Positions 45,424 through 53,312 of a stretch of 64,000 nt of DNA are shown here, piece by piece. Made by a program: the position numbers and the translations under genes. This DNA comes from Streptomyces coacervatus (lineage in GTDB: Bacteria > Actinomycetota > Actinomycetes > Streptomycetales > Streptomycetaceae): NCBI RefSeq assembly GCF_029223485.1, contig NZ_JARHTP010000008.1:310001-374000 (forward strand). The letters run 5' to 3'. Below the pieces are notes generated by a model, which made no database searches, was not told the origin of the DNA, and saw nothing but the letters and a program-made list of their open reading frames with translations. The number at the start of each line of letters is the position of its first letter. Position 1 is the first letter of the stretch.

Positions 45424-47001
45424 TCAGACAGACACGGCGATGGTCTGGATGACGCGGTCGCGTTCCGCGTCCTCGCCGTATGCGTCGAGGTGGATCTCCC
45501 CGGCGGCGAGTACGACGACCCGGTCGGCGATCTCGAGGATCTCGTCGACGTCGGCGGACAGGACGAGGACGGCCGAGCCCTCCGCGGCCAGGGCGCGGGC
45601 CCGGCGGCCGATGTCACGGCGGGCCCCGATGTCCACGCCTCGGAACGGCTCGTCCAGGATGAGGACGCGGGGTGTCTGGGCGAGCCAGCGGCCGACGACG
45701 ATCTTCTGCTGGTTGCCGCCGGACAGTTCCTCGACGGTGCTGTGCTCGTCGCGGGTGACGACACCGAGGGCGTCGATGATGTCGCGGCCGAGGGCGTCCT
45801 CGCGGGAGCGGTTCACCAGCCCCGCTCTGGACAGGGACTTCAGGAACGGCAGCGAGATGTTCTGCGCCAGCGACCAGCCGGGCACCAGCGCGTCGGCGTG
45901 CCGGTCCTCCGGGACCAGGTGGACGCCGGCGCGGATGGCGTCGGCGGGGCGGCGCGGCTCGTACGCCCTGCCGTCCAGCTCGACGGCGCCCGTGGTGAAG
46001 GGCTCGGCGCCGAACAGACCGCGGGCCAGCTCGGTCTTTCCCGCGCCCAACAGGCCTACGACGCCGGTGACTTCGCCGGTGCGGAGGTCGAGATCGAAGG
46101 GGGCCCGTCCCTCGAAGAGGCGTACTCCTTGCAGGGACAGGACGACGTCCCCCGAAGCGCCTTCCGCGACCGGGCGTGCCGTGGTCGCCTCCTGGGCCTG
46201 CCGGGCCGGCCGTCCGAGCAGCATGGCGCGCAGGGCGGCGTCCCAGTCGAAGGGCTTGGCCTGATCCTCGGTGAGACGGCCGTCTCGCAGTACGACCAGA
46301 CGGTCGGCGAGCGCGTCGATCTCGCCGAGGCGGTGGGAGACGTAGAGGACCGCGATGCCGTCGTCCCGCATCCTCTCGACGAGCGCGAACAGCCGCTCCG
46401 CCTCGGCGGCGGAGAGTGCCGAGGTCGGCTCGTCGAGGATCAGCAGACGGGGGCGGGTGGCCAGGGTGCGGGCCAGGATCAGCAACTGGCGGTCGGAGAT
46501 GCCGAGTTCGGTGACGTCCTTCTTCAAGAGGACGTCACTCCAGTCGAGGCCGAGGGCCGACTGGATCTCGCGGGCGCGGGCCAGGATCCGGCTGCCGTTC
46601 AGGAACGGGTTGCCGCGCTTTTGCGCGAGCTCCTCGAAGACCAGGTTCTCGGCGACCGTGAGGCCGGGCACGATGCCCTCGCCGATGCGCTGGTGCACCG
46701 TCTGGATGCCCAGCTGGCGGGCGGCAAGGGGCGATGGGAGAGCCGCGGGCTCCCCTGCGACCCGCACCTCCCCGCCATGGTCGGTGTGCACGCCCGACAG
46801 GATCTTGATCAGCGTGGACTTGCCGGCGCCGTTCGCGCCGAGCAGCGCGACCACGCTGCCCGGTGCGATGTCGAGGGAGACGGAGGCGAGCACCGTCCTG
46901 CCGCCGAAGGCCATGCTGACGTCCCGCAGGCTGACGGCGGCGACCTCCTCAACAGCCGCCTCCTCAGCGGGAGTTCCGGCAACAGGCTCAGTGGGCGACA
47001 T
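45424..47001 (-). CDS. Ribose-type ABC double ATPase, predicted methylthioribose importer
   Basis: RbsA/XylG-like ATPase of 525 residues with two nucleotide-binding domains. Domain 1: Walker A GANGAGKST, signature-like LGISDRQLLILARTLA, Walker B LLILDEPTSAL. Domain 2: degenerate Walker A GLLGAGKTE, canonical signature LSGGNQQKIVVGRWLA, Walker B VLILDEPFRGVD. This asymmetry is usual in carbohydrate-uptake double ATPases. ATG 47001 lies 13 bases before the end of the binding-protein gene (stop 46988-46990), so the genes overlap by 14 bases and are probably translationally coupled. Confidence 0.9.
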   Translation of the reverse strand: MSPTEPVAGTPAEEAAVEEVAAVSLRDVSMAFGGRTVLASVSLDIAPGSVVALLGANGAGKSTLIKILSGVHTDHGGEVRVAGEPAALPSPLAARQLGIQTVHQRIGEGIVPGLTVAENLVFEELAQKRGNPFLNGSRILARAREIQSALGLDWSDVLLKKDVTELGISDRQLLILARTLATRPRLLILDEPTSALSAAEAERLFALVERMRDDGIAVLYVSHRLGEIDALADRLVVLRDGRLTEDQAKPFDWDAALRAMLLGRPARQAQEATTARPVAEGASGDVVLSLQGVRLFEGRAPFDLDLRTGEVTGVVGLLGAGKTELARGLFGAEPFTTGAVELDGRAYEPRRPADAIRAGVHLVPEDRHADALVPGWSLAQNISLPFLKSLSRAGLVNRSREDALGRDIIDALGVVTRDEHSTVEELSGGNQQKIVVGRWLAQTPRVLILDEPFRGVDIGARRDIGRRARALAAEGSAVLVLSADVDEILEIADRVVVLAAGEIHLDAYGEDAERDRVIQTIAVSV

Positions 47002-48085
47002 TGGAGATCCAGTCCGCGGTGCTGACCTTGGAGAGGTTCAGCGCCGGCAGAGCCGTGCGCAGCTGGTCCATGTTCTCGATCTTGTTCTTGCGCAGGAAGT
47101 CCTGGGTGATGGCGACGGCCGGGAAGGAGACGGTGTCCTCGTTCAGCTGTCCGGCCAGCTCCAGGGCGGTCGTACGGACGACTGCGGCGCCGACCGCGGA
47201 CGGGTCGGTGCCCGCCGTGGCGACCCAGGGGCTGCCCGCCGCGGTCATGTTCTGGATGTCGGCGTTGGAGACGTCCGCGCCGAACACCTTCACCTTGCCC
47301 TGCAGCTTCTTGTTCTGCACGGCGAGGACGGTGCCCTTGGCGAGTTCGTCGTAGGGGGCGAAGATGCCGGTCACGTCGGAGTGCTGGGTGAGCGCGGCGG
47401 AGACCAGGGGAACGTTGTCGGTGGCCGTGGAGTCGGTGACCTTGCCGACCTTGAACTCCTGCTGCCAGCCCTGCGCGTCGGCCGTCTTCTTCCAGACGGT
47501 GTTGCGCTTGTCGAGGGCGGCGTAACCGGCCACGTTGGCGTAACCGACCTTGGCGTTCCTGCCGACCGACTTGGCCATCACGTCGAGCACGGCCTGGGCC
47601 ATGCTCGCGTCGTCCTGCTCGGTGGAGACGACGCCCTTGGTCTTGGTCTCGACGTCGTAGACGACGACCTTGATGCCCTTCTGCACGGCCTTGTCGATCT
47701 CCGGCTGGATGGTCGCCGGGAAGCCGTGGTCGATGATGATCGCCTGCGCGCCGGAGTTGATCGCCGAGGACAGGTCGGTGGCCTGCTTGGCGTTGTCGGC
47801 CTGGGCGTCGTACGTGGTGAGGTCGATGCCGAGGGCCTTGGCCTGCGCCTTGGCGCCGTTGCCCCACTGCTCGAAGTAGTCGCCGGCGCCGCTCTGTCGG
47901 ACCAGGGCCACCTTGACCGTGCCCTTGCTGAAGGGGGCGGGCTTCTTGCCGGTGGCGGCGGAGGCCGAGGCTGCGGTGTCGCCGGTGTTCTTCGAGGCGT
48001 CCGTGGACTGCGAGCAGCCCGCGAGGAGGAGCGCGGAGACGGAGGCCAGCGAGAGCACGGCAAGGGGGACGCGGGTACGGGACAT
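46988..48085 (-). CDS. Ribose-type ABC solute-binding lipoprotein, predicted methylthioribose-binding
   Basis: RbsB-type periplasmic-binding protein of 365 residues. A signal MSRTRVPLAVLSLASVSALL ends in lipobox LAGC. The sugar-binding fold shows VKVALVRQSGAGDYFEQWGNGAK, AIIIDHGFP and VFGADVSNADIQNM. ATG 48085 follows a GGAGCCCC site. It is the first structural gene of the operon binding protein-ATPase-permease-mtnK. Upstream (48086-48518) is a 433-base gap that holds a leader peptide, a hairpin and a promoter. The substrate is inferred from mtnK. Confidence 0.87.
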   Translation of the reverse strand: MSRTRVPLAVLSLASVSALLLAGCSQSTDASKNTGDTAASASAATGKKPAPFSKGTVKVALVRQSGAGDYFEQWGNGAKAQAKALGIDLTTYDAQADNAKQATDLSSAINSGAQAIIIDHGFPATIQPEIDKAVQKGIKVVVYDVETKTKGVVSTEQDDASMAQAVLDVMAKSVGRNAKVGYANVAGYAALDKRNTVWKKTADAQGWQQEFKVGKVTDSTATDNVPLVSAALTQHSDVTGIFAPYDELAKGTVLAVQNKKLQGKVKVFGADVSNADIQNMTAAGSPWVATAGTDPSAVGAAVVRTTALELAGQLNEDTVSFPAVAITQDFLRKNKIENMDQLRTALPALNLSKVSTADWISNVAH

Positions 48086-48186
48086 GAGGGGCTCCAGGTG
48101 CAAGGGCTGACGCAAAGGGGAAGCGGGGGTACTTGAACCGGAGCAGGGCTGGAAATGCGCCAACGCACGCAGAGGGTGGCGAACTC

Positions 48187-48203
48187 GCGCCCGGACAGGG
48201 CGC
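48187..48203 (-). promoter_or_regulatory. Hairpin after the leader peptide
   Basis: A 6-bp stem GCGCCC/GGGCGC with a 5-base loop, 20 bases downstream of the leader stop codon, and about 100 bases before the binding-protein start. It could take part in attenuation or coupling; short and without a T-tract. Confidence 0.35.
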
Positions 48204-48222
48204 GTCGGGGCTCCGGATGAGG

Positions 48223-48294
48223 TCAGCGACAGCTGGCTGTGGTCGACCGGAGCAAGTCCACGTACAGCCGCCGTACGAGCAGCAGCGTCTTCAT
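48223..48294 (-). CDS. Putative sulfur-type leader peptide, 23 residues
   Basis: A 23-codon reading frame, MKTLLLVRRLYVDLLR followed by STTASCR and TGA. It has the arrangement RR-x-x-VDLLR then a Cys two codons before the stop that I associate with the putative leader peptides upstream of sulfur-related operons in actinobacteria, where ribosome stalling on cysteine scarcity is proposed. It ends 137 bases before the binding-protein gene. A promoter-like TTGACG/CATGAT pair places the transcription start near the ATG, so the peptide may be leaderless. Recognition rests on the motif only. Confidence 0.6.
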   Translation of the reverse strand: MKTLLLVRRLYVDLLRSTTASCR

Positions 48295-48300
48295 GCATAG

Positions 48301-48330
48301 ATCATGAGAACGATTTCAGCCACACGTCAA
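48301..48330 (-). promoter_or_regulatory. Promoter candidate for the leader peptide and importer operon
   Basis: On the minus strand, TTGACG (48330-48325), an 18-base spacer and CATGAT (48306-48301). The leader ATG lies 6 bases downstream, which suits a leaderless transcript. Confidence 0.5.
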
Positions 48331-48518
48331 AGCCATGTAAGCGGTTTCTCAATTACTGAGACAACGACTACGTCACACCTGGTGACGGCGTTCCCCGGAG
48401 TTACGATCACGGGACCGGCACCCGACCCGGCACAGTGAGGCCCCACCCTTCCCTCCTCGTCCGTCCGGTGCTTGTCTCGGTATTCGGACATCCCTTCCAG
48501 CCTCCTGGAGTTGCAGCC

Positions 48519-49118
48519 ATGACCCTGTTGACGACCTGGTCCGAGTCCGGCCCCCAGACCCTCGTGCGCCGCACCGCGGACCCCGCCGAGATCGCCGAGG
48601 CGCTGAAGCCGCTGGGGGTGCGCTACGAGCAGTGGCCGATCCGCGAGGACGTCCCCTTCGACGCCGACAGTGAGACTGTCTTCGCCGCCTACGGCCCGGA
48701 GATCGACAAGCTGAACGCCGAGGAGGGCTTCACCACGGTCGACGTACTGGGCCTGCACCCCAGTGACGACCCGGAGTTCCCGGCGAAGGCGAAGGCCGCG
48801 CGCGCGAAGTTCCTGCAGGAGCACACCCACGACGACGATGACGAGGTCCGCTTCTTCGTCTCCGGATCCGGCATCTTCTATCTGCATGTGAGCGGTGAAG
48901 TCCACGCAGTCTTCTGCGAGAAGGGCGACCTGCTGGGCGTGCCGCGCGGCACCACGCACTGGTTCGACATGGGCACGAAGCCGTCGTTCACCGCGATCCG
49001 GTTCTTCCACGAGGAGGACGGCTGGATCGGGAACTTCACCGGGTCGACCATTGCCTCGCGGTTCCCGGACTACGACACGATCGCGGCCGGCTACGCGGCG
49101 GACAAGGGTGCGGTGTGA
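48519..49118 (+). CDS. mtnD: Acireductone dioxygenase
   Basis: Cupin-type metal dioxygenase of 199 residues that converts the acireductone to the keto acid precursor of methionine and formate (with Fe). The metal site is visible as EHTHDDDDEVRFF (two His and a Glu in HxH-x4-E) and the later His in GTTHWFDMG. ATG 48519 has a CTGGAG site. It is the first gene of mtnD-mtnC-mtnB, joined to mtnC by a GTGA overlap. The order D-C-B means that the last-acting enzyme is encoded first. Confidence 0.93.
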   Translation: MTLLTTWSESGPQTLVRRTADPAEIAEALKPLGVRYEQWPIREDVPFDADSETVFAAYGPEIDKLNAEEGFTTVDVLGLHPSDDPEFPAKAKAARAKFLQEHTHDDDDEVRFFVSGSGIFYLHVSGEVHAVFCEKGDLLGVPRGTTHWFDMGTKPSFTAIRFFHEEDGWIGNFTGSTIASRFPDYDTIAAGYAADKGAV

Positions 49119-49834
49119 CCTTGCACTACGACGTGGACGCCGTGGTCCTCGACATCGAGGGCACCACGAGCGCCACGGGTTTTGTCGTCGACGTCCTGTA
49201 CCCGTACTCCCGTTCCCGTTTCGGCGCCCTGCTCTCGGAGCGGAGCGACGACCCGGACGTGGCGCGGGCGGTCGCGCAGGTGCGGGAGGAGATCGGCGAA
49301 CCCGACGCAGACGACGTCCGCATCGAGAAGGCTCTCAACGCCTGGCTGGATGAGGACCGCAAGGCGACACCGCTGAAGACCCTCCAGGGCGTCATCTGGT
49401 CGGAGGGCTTCGCGCGCGGCGACCTCGTCTCGCACTTCTACGACGACGTCGTACCGGCGCTGCGGGCGTGGCACGCGGCGGGCGTACGGCTGTACGTCTA
49501 CTCGTCCGGGTCGGTGGCGGCGCAGCGCGCGTGGTTCGCATCGAGCCCGGAGGGCGATCTGCTGCCGCTGGTCTCGGGGTTGTACGACACGGAGAACGCG
49601 GGGGCCAAGCAGGAACCGGAGTCGTACGGCCGTATCGCCGAGGCGACCGGCTTCGCGCCGGAGCGTCTCCTCTTCCTCTCCGACCGGCCCGGCGAGCTGG
49701 ACGCGGCCCGTGCGGCGGGCTGGCAGGCGGTCGGGATCCGGCGGCCCGGGGAGCCGTACTACGAGCAGGGTGTCGGCGACCACGCGCAGGCGGGGACGTT
49801 CGACGAGATCACCGTTTCAAGGAGCACCACGTGA
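49115..49834 (+). CDS. mtnC: Enolase-phosphatase E1
   Basis: HAD-superfamily enzyme of 239 residues that enolises and dephosphorylates diketo-methylthiopentyl phosphate to acireductone. Motif I is VVLDIEGTTSATGFV, with Asp nucleophile and the family-specific IEGTT. Motif II is VYSSGSVAAQR, the Lys is in AGAKQEPESY and the acidic motif in LFLSDRPGELDAARAAG. GTG 49115 overlaps the mtnD stop by 4 bases, and its own stop overlaps the mtnB start by 4 bases, so the three genes are tightly coupled. Confidence 0.93.
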   Translation: MTLHYDVDAVVLDIEGTTSATGFVVDVLYPYSRSRFGALLSERSDDPDVARAVAQVREEIGEPDADDVRIEKALNAWLDEDRKATPLKTLQGVIWSEGFARGDLVSHFYDDVVPALRAWHAAGVRLYVYSSGSVAAQRAWFASSPEGDLLPLVSGLYDTENAGAKQEPESYGRIAEATGFAPERLLFLSDRPGELDAARAAGWQAVGIRRPGEPYYEQGVGDHAQAGTFDEITVSRSTT

Positions 49835-50439
49835 GCGCCGACATCACCGCACTCGACCTGGAGGAGGCGGGGGCGCATCTCGCCGCCGAGTCCGCGCGTT
49901 TCGCGTCCTTCGGCTGGATGCGCGGCACGTCCGGGAACCTGTCCGTGGTCCTGTCCCGCGATCCGCTGCGGCTCGCGGTCACCGCCAGCGGTCACGACAA
50001 GGGCGAACTGACGCCTGCGGATGTGGTGCTGGTGGACGGCAAGGGGGCCGCCGTGAACGGGGGCAGGCCGTCCGCGGAGGCCGAGTTGCACGCGCGCGTG
50101 GCCGCGCTGACCGGTGCCGGTGCCGTGGTGCACGTGCACACGGTCGCGTCCGTCGCCATGGGGCGGCGGGAGCCGGGCGGCATCGTGTTCAGGGATCTGG
50201 AGATGCTGAAGGGGGTCGGGCAGCCGGCCCATGACGTCGAGGTGACGCTGCCCGTCATCGCCAACAGCCAGGACATGACGGTCCTCGGGGACCGGCTGGA
50301 GGCGGCTCGCAATCCCCGGATGCCGGCCGTCGTGGTCGCCGGTCACGGGCTGTACGTGTGGGGCGCGGATCCGCGTCAGGCCCGGCACCACACGGAAGTC
50401 GTGGAGTGGCTGCTGGAGTTGGAGCTGTCGCCGCGCTGA
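49831..50439 (+). CDS. mtnB: Methylthioribulose-1-phosphate dehydratase
   Basis: Class II aldolase-like zinc enzyme of 202 residues that dehydrates methylthioribulose-1-phosphate. It has WMRGTSGNLSV, TASGHDKGEL, the metal-binding HVHTVASVAMG histidines and HGLYVWGADPRQARHHTEVVEWLLE near the end, which is the MtnB type. GTG 49831, with overlap of the mtnC stop. A strong terminator follows at 50462-50492. Confidence 0.93.
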   Translation: MSADITALDLEEAGAHLAAESARFASFGWMRGTSGNLSVVLSRDPLRLAVTASGHDKGELTPADVVLVDGKGAAVNGGRPSAEAELHARVAALTGAGAVVHVHTVASVAMGRREPGGIVFRDLEMLKGVGQPAHDVEVTLPVIANSQDMTVLGDRLEAARNPRMPAVVVAGHGLYVWGADPRQARHHTEVVEWLLELELSPR

Positions 50440-50461
50440 CGGCACATCAGGGTGACGTTCA

Positions 50462-50492
50462 AGGCGGCCCCACCGCAGGTGTGGGGCCGCCT
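50462..50492 (+). terminator. Terminator after mtnDCB
   Basis: A perfect 12-bp stem (AGGCGGCCCCAC and complement) with a 7-base loop, followed by a pyrimidine-rich CTTCTGTCTCTCTGTC run; 22 bases after mtnB. Confidence 0.88.
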
Positions 50493-50663
50493 CTTCTGTC
50501 TCTCTGTCTCTCCGTCAGAAGATCTGCTGAGGGCGCGCTGCTGACGTGCGGTGCGAGCCTCGCCCAGATCGCTTCCAGAGCAGGGCGGGCGGCCTCGACG
50601 ACCTGCTGCGGACCCAAGGTGGTGGTCACGAGCATCAGCTCCGCCCGGCGATGCGCGTAGGCG

Positions 50664-50858
50664 GTGGCGTCGTGGGAGGCCCTGTTGGAGCCGCTCGTGG
50701 GAGCCGGCCGGGTGGCGGACCTGCTGGCGGCCGGACTGCCCGGGATCGGCGCCACGGGGTCGGTCGAGCCGGCGCAGATCAACGGCTGCCCGGCGCTGCT
50801 CGTGCGGATCGGCGGGGAGCTGTCGCGGGTCGAGCGGGAGACCGCCGTGAGCCGCTGA
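50664..50858 (+). pseudogene. Remnant of an ECF sigma factor C-terminal domain
   Basis: A short frame of 64 codons ending GELSRVERETAVSR. The segment INGCPALLVRIGGE resembles the SnoaL-like C-terminal extension of ECF sigma factors, and VERETAVSR resembles their usual end. The stretch normally between (the VRNPEKL part) is missing, and no sigma-2/sigma-4 regions are visible upstream in this frame. It looks like a truncated, internally deleted fragment in the 463-base mtnB-mtnA gap. The opposite strand (50459-50782) also has an open frame, so the call is tentative. Confidence 0.4.
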
Positions 50859-50902
50859 TCCCGGAAGGCCGCGTCGGCGGCTCAAATGGACGGGTCGCCG
50901 GC

Positions 50903-51934
50903 CTACTTCAGGTAATCGGCGGGCAGTTGACCGGACGCCACTTCCAGCACCCCGCGCTCGGTGACCAGCCCCGTGACCAGCCGCCCGGGCGTGACGTCGA
51001 ACGCCGGGTTGTGGCCGCGCGACTCGGCGGGCGCCGCCCGTACCCCGCCCCACTCCAACACCTCGGCCTCGCCGCGGAGTTCGATGTGGATGTCGTCGCC
51101 GGTCTTGGTGGCCAGGTCGACCGTGGTGGTGGGCGCCGCCACCAGGAACGGGATCCCCGCATCCGCGCAGGCCAGGGCGACGCCCACGGTGCCGACCTTG
51201 TTGGCGGTGTCGCCGTTCGCTGCGATGCGGTCCGCGCCGACGATCGCAGCGTCGACCTCGCCGCGCAGGATGGTGCCCGCCGCCGCGCCGTCGGCCTGGA
51301 CGTAGTGCGGGATGCCCTCCTGGACCAACTCCCAGGCGGTCAGGCGGGATCCCTGCAGCAGGGGGCGCGTCTCGTCGGCGTAGACGACCTCCAGGCGGCC
51401 GCGCGCGTGCAGTTCGCGGACGACGCCGAGAGCGGTGCCCCAGCCGGCCGTCGCCAGCGCGCCCGTGTTGCAGTGCGTGAGGATGCGCAACGGCCGCTCC
51501 ACGCCGACCTGTTCGAGCAGCCAGTCGGCGCCGTACGCACCCATCGCGCGGTTGCCCTCGACATCCTCGCGCTGGACGGCGGCGGCCTCCTCCAGCACCG
51601 CTTCGAGGCCTTCGGGCAGGCGTGCCGCGACCCGGTCGACGCCGACCATGAGGTTGACGGCCGTGGGACGGGCTTCACGAATGCGGGAGATCGCCCGGAG
51701 GATCTCACCGTCGGTCCAGTCCTCCCGCTCCCCCTGCAGCAACGCGAGCGCGACGCCGTACGCGCCCGCCGCCCCGATCGCGGGCGCGCCGCGCACCACG
51801 AGGCGCTGGATCGCGTCGACGAGAGTGTCCACATCCTGGACATGCATCGTCTCGGTGCGGTGCGGGAGCAGGGTCTGGTCGATCAGCGCGAGGCCGGTTC
51901 CGGTCCAGTGGACGGCGCGCAGTTCATGGGACAT
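50903..51934 (-). CDS. mtnA: Methylthioribose-1-phosphate isomerase
   Basis: eIF2B-like isomerase of 343 residues that converts methylthioribose-1-phosphate to methylthioribulose-1-phosphate. It has RGAPAIGAAGAYGVAL, ILTHCNTGALAT with the catalytic Cys, the DETRPLLQGSRLTAWEL segment and GADRIAANGDTANKVGT with the catalytic Asp. ATG 51934 was preferred over GTG 51943, since AGGAG is 8 bases before ATG. It is divergent from the nucleoside-type importer operon. Both salvage branches would meet at this enzyme. Confidence 0.94.
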   Translation of the reverse strand: MSHELRAVHWTGTGLALIDQTLLPHRTETMHVQDVDTLVDAIQRLVVRGAPAIGAAGAYGVALALLQGEREDWTDGEILRAISRIREARPTAVNLMVGVDRVAARLPEGLEAVLEEAAAVQREDVEGNRAMGAYGADWLLEQVGVERPLRILTHCNTGALATAGWGTALGVVRELHARGRLEVVYADETRPLLQGSRLTAWELVQEGIPHYVQADGAAAGTILRGEVDAAIVGADRIAANGDTANKVGTVGVALACADAGIPFLVAAPTTTVDLATKTGDDIHIELRGEAEVLEWGGVRAAPAESRGHNPAFDVTPGRLVTGLVTERGVLEVASGQLPADYLK

Positions 51935-52079
51935 GGCGGACACTCCTGCAGTTCCTGGGGGGTCTCGTCACGGTACATGACCTTGAAGAACCACAGTTCG
52001 AGACGGCCGCGCGGGTGTCCGAATGTCCGGTGTACAGTCCACCCACCCGCAGCCCACCAGTCGAGACGAGGGAGGACGA

Positions 52080-52145
52080 GTGCTGCTCACCAGGCGCCGT
52101 TTCCTCGACTTCGGCCGGTGCGCCGGCGACGGCTGTCGACTCTGA
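52080..52145 (+). CDS. Putative leader peptide before the nucleoside-type importer, 21 residues
   Basis: A 21-codon frame starting at GTG 52080 behind a strong GGAGG site. It begins LLTRRRFLDFGR and ends with CAGDGCRL and TGA. It has the RRR-x-x-D core and two Cys codons close to the stop, as in putative actinobacterial leader peptides, although it fits the usual VDLLR pattern less closely than the one at 48223-48294. It is 114 bases upstream of the binding-protein start. A 6-bp hairpin (GCTGAG/CTCAGC, 52161-52182) lies in between. The rest of the 325-base gap (51935-52259) shows no other feature. Confidence 0.5.
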   Translation: MLLTRRRFLDFGRCAGDGCRL

Positions 52146-52259
52146 GTCGCACCCCGAGCCGCTGAGCCGCCCCCACCTCAGCCCTGGCCCCGTCGCCCGC
52201 CCTCACCCTTGCCCGCTCACCGTCGAGCGCTCCTTGCCGCATCCCCGGAAGGTCCCCCG

Positions 52260-53312
52260 ATGCACCGCAGATCCCGCCGTACCCTCCAACTCGCCGCCGC
52301 CACCGCGCTCCTGGTCAGCGCGGCCACGGCGTGCAACGCCGCCGCGAAGAACGACGCCTCCGCCAGTGCGAGCGGCGGCAGCGGCAAGTCCTTCACGCTG
52401 GTCACGCCAGATGCCGTCGGGCAGAACGAGTTCCTGAAGCTCGCGGTCACCGGTGTCAAGGCCGCGGCCAAGCAGCACGACGGGTCGCAGAAGGTGTACG
52501 AGTCGACGGACACCGCCTCGCAGCAGCAGAACGTGCAGGCCGCCGTGGAGGCGAAGCCGGACGTCATCGTGCTGGTCGGCTTCGAGTTCGCCGACCTGGT
52601 GGCGCAGCAGGCCGAGGCGCACCCGAAGCAGCAGTTCCTGATGATCGACGCGTGCACGACGAAGACGTACAAGAACGTCAGTTGCGCGGTCTTCCGCGAG
52701 CACGAGGGCGTCTTCCTGGCGGGTGCCGAGGCCGGCCTGCTGAGCAGGTCCGGCAAGGTCGGTGCGGTCGACGTCCTCGACACGCCCCAGTTCCGGCGCT
52801 ACAGCGACCCGTTCGCGGCCGGCGCCAAGAAGGTCGCCGCCAAGACGCAGACCTCCACCCGCTTCGTCGGCGGCCAGTCCCCCTTCGACGACTCGGCGCG
52901 CGCCAAGGAGCAGGCGAACTCACTGCTGTCCAAGGGCTACGACCAGATCATGGCGGCGGCCGCGGCCGGCAACTACGGCGTCTTCGAGGCCGCCAAGGCC
53001 AAGGGCGCGTTCGCGTACGGCGTCGACGTCAACCAGTGCCCCTCGTCGCCCGGCACGGTCGTCGACAACGTGATCAAGCGCACGGACGTAGCCGTGGAGA
53101 AGGGCATCGAGGCGGTCCTCGGCGGCAAGGCGGGCACGACCGTCTCGTACGGCCTGAAGGAGGGCGGCATCAGCCTGACCGGCCTGGAGTCCGGCGTCGA
53201 CGCCTCGAAGTGCGTGATCGCCGACCACAAGGACGTGCTGAAGCAGGTCGAGGCGCTGCGCGACCAGATCGTGTCCGGGAAGCTGACGGTCGATGACCCC
53301 GCCGCAGGCTGA
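52260..53312 (+). CDS. BMP-family ABC solute-binding lipoprotein, nucleoside-type
   Basis: Basic-membrane-protein-type binding lipoprotein of 350 residues with signal MHRRSRRTLQLAAATALLV and lipobox-like SAATAC. The fold shows SFTLVTPDAVGQNEF, DVIVLVGFEFADLVAQQA, HEGVFLAGAEAGLLSRSGKVGAV and GVDVNQCPSSPG, typical of PnrA/BmpA nucleoside binders. ATG 52260. The ATPase gene overlaps its end by 20 bases. The gene neighbours (phosphorylase and MTA/SAH-type deaminase) suggest methylthioadenosine or another purine nucleoside as ligand. Confidence 0.85.
   Translation: MHRRSRRTLQLAAATALLVSAATACNAAAKNDASASASGGSGKSFTLVTPDAVGQNEFLKLAVTGVKAAAKQHDGSQKVYESTDTASQQQNVQAAVEAKPDVIVLVGFEFADLVAQQAEAHPKQQFLMIDACTTKTYKNVSCAVFREHEGVFLAGAEAGLLSRSGKVGAVDVLDTPQFRRYSDPFAAGAKKVAAKTQTSTRFVGGQSPFDDSARAKEQANSLLSKGYDQIMAAAAAGNYGVFEAAKAKGAFAYGVDVNQCPSSPGTVVDNVIKRTDVAVEKGIEAVLGGKAGTTVSYGLKEGGISLTGLESGVDASKCVIADHKDVLKQVEALRDQIVSGKLTVDDPAAG

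Noticed and set aside
48086..48518. SAM riboswitch controlling the mtn genes
   Set aside because: No S-box consensus or kink-turn arrangement was seen; the leader peptide explains the long gap better.
50459..50782. Minus-strand protein with MLVTTTLGPQQVVEAARPAL
   Set aside because: The frame lacks a clear ribosome-binding site, crosses the mtnB terminator, and matches no family I recognise; the evidence was too weak for a feature.
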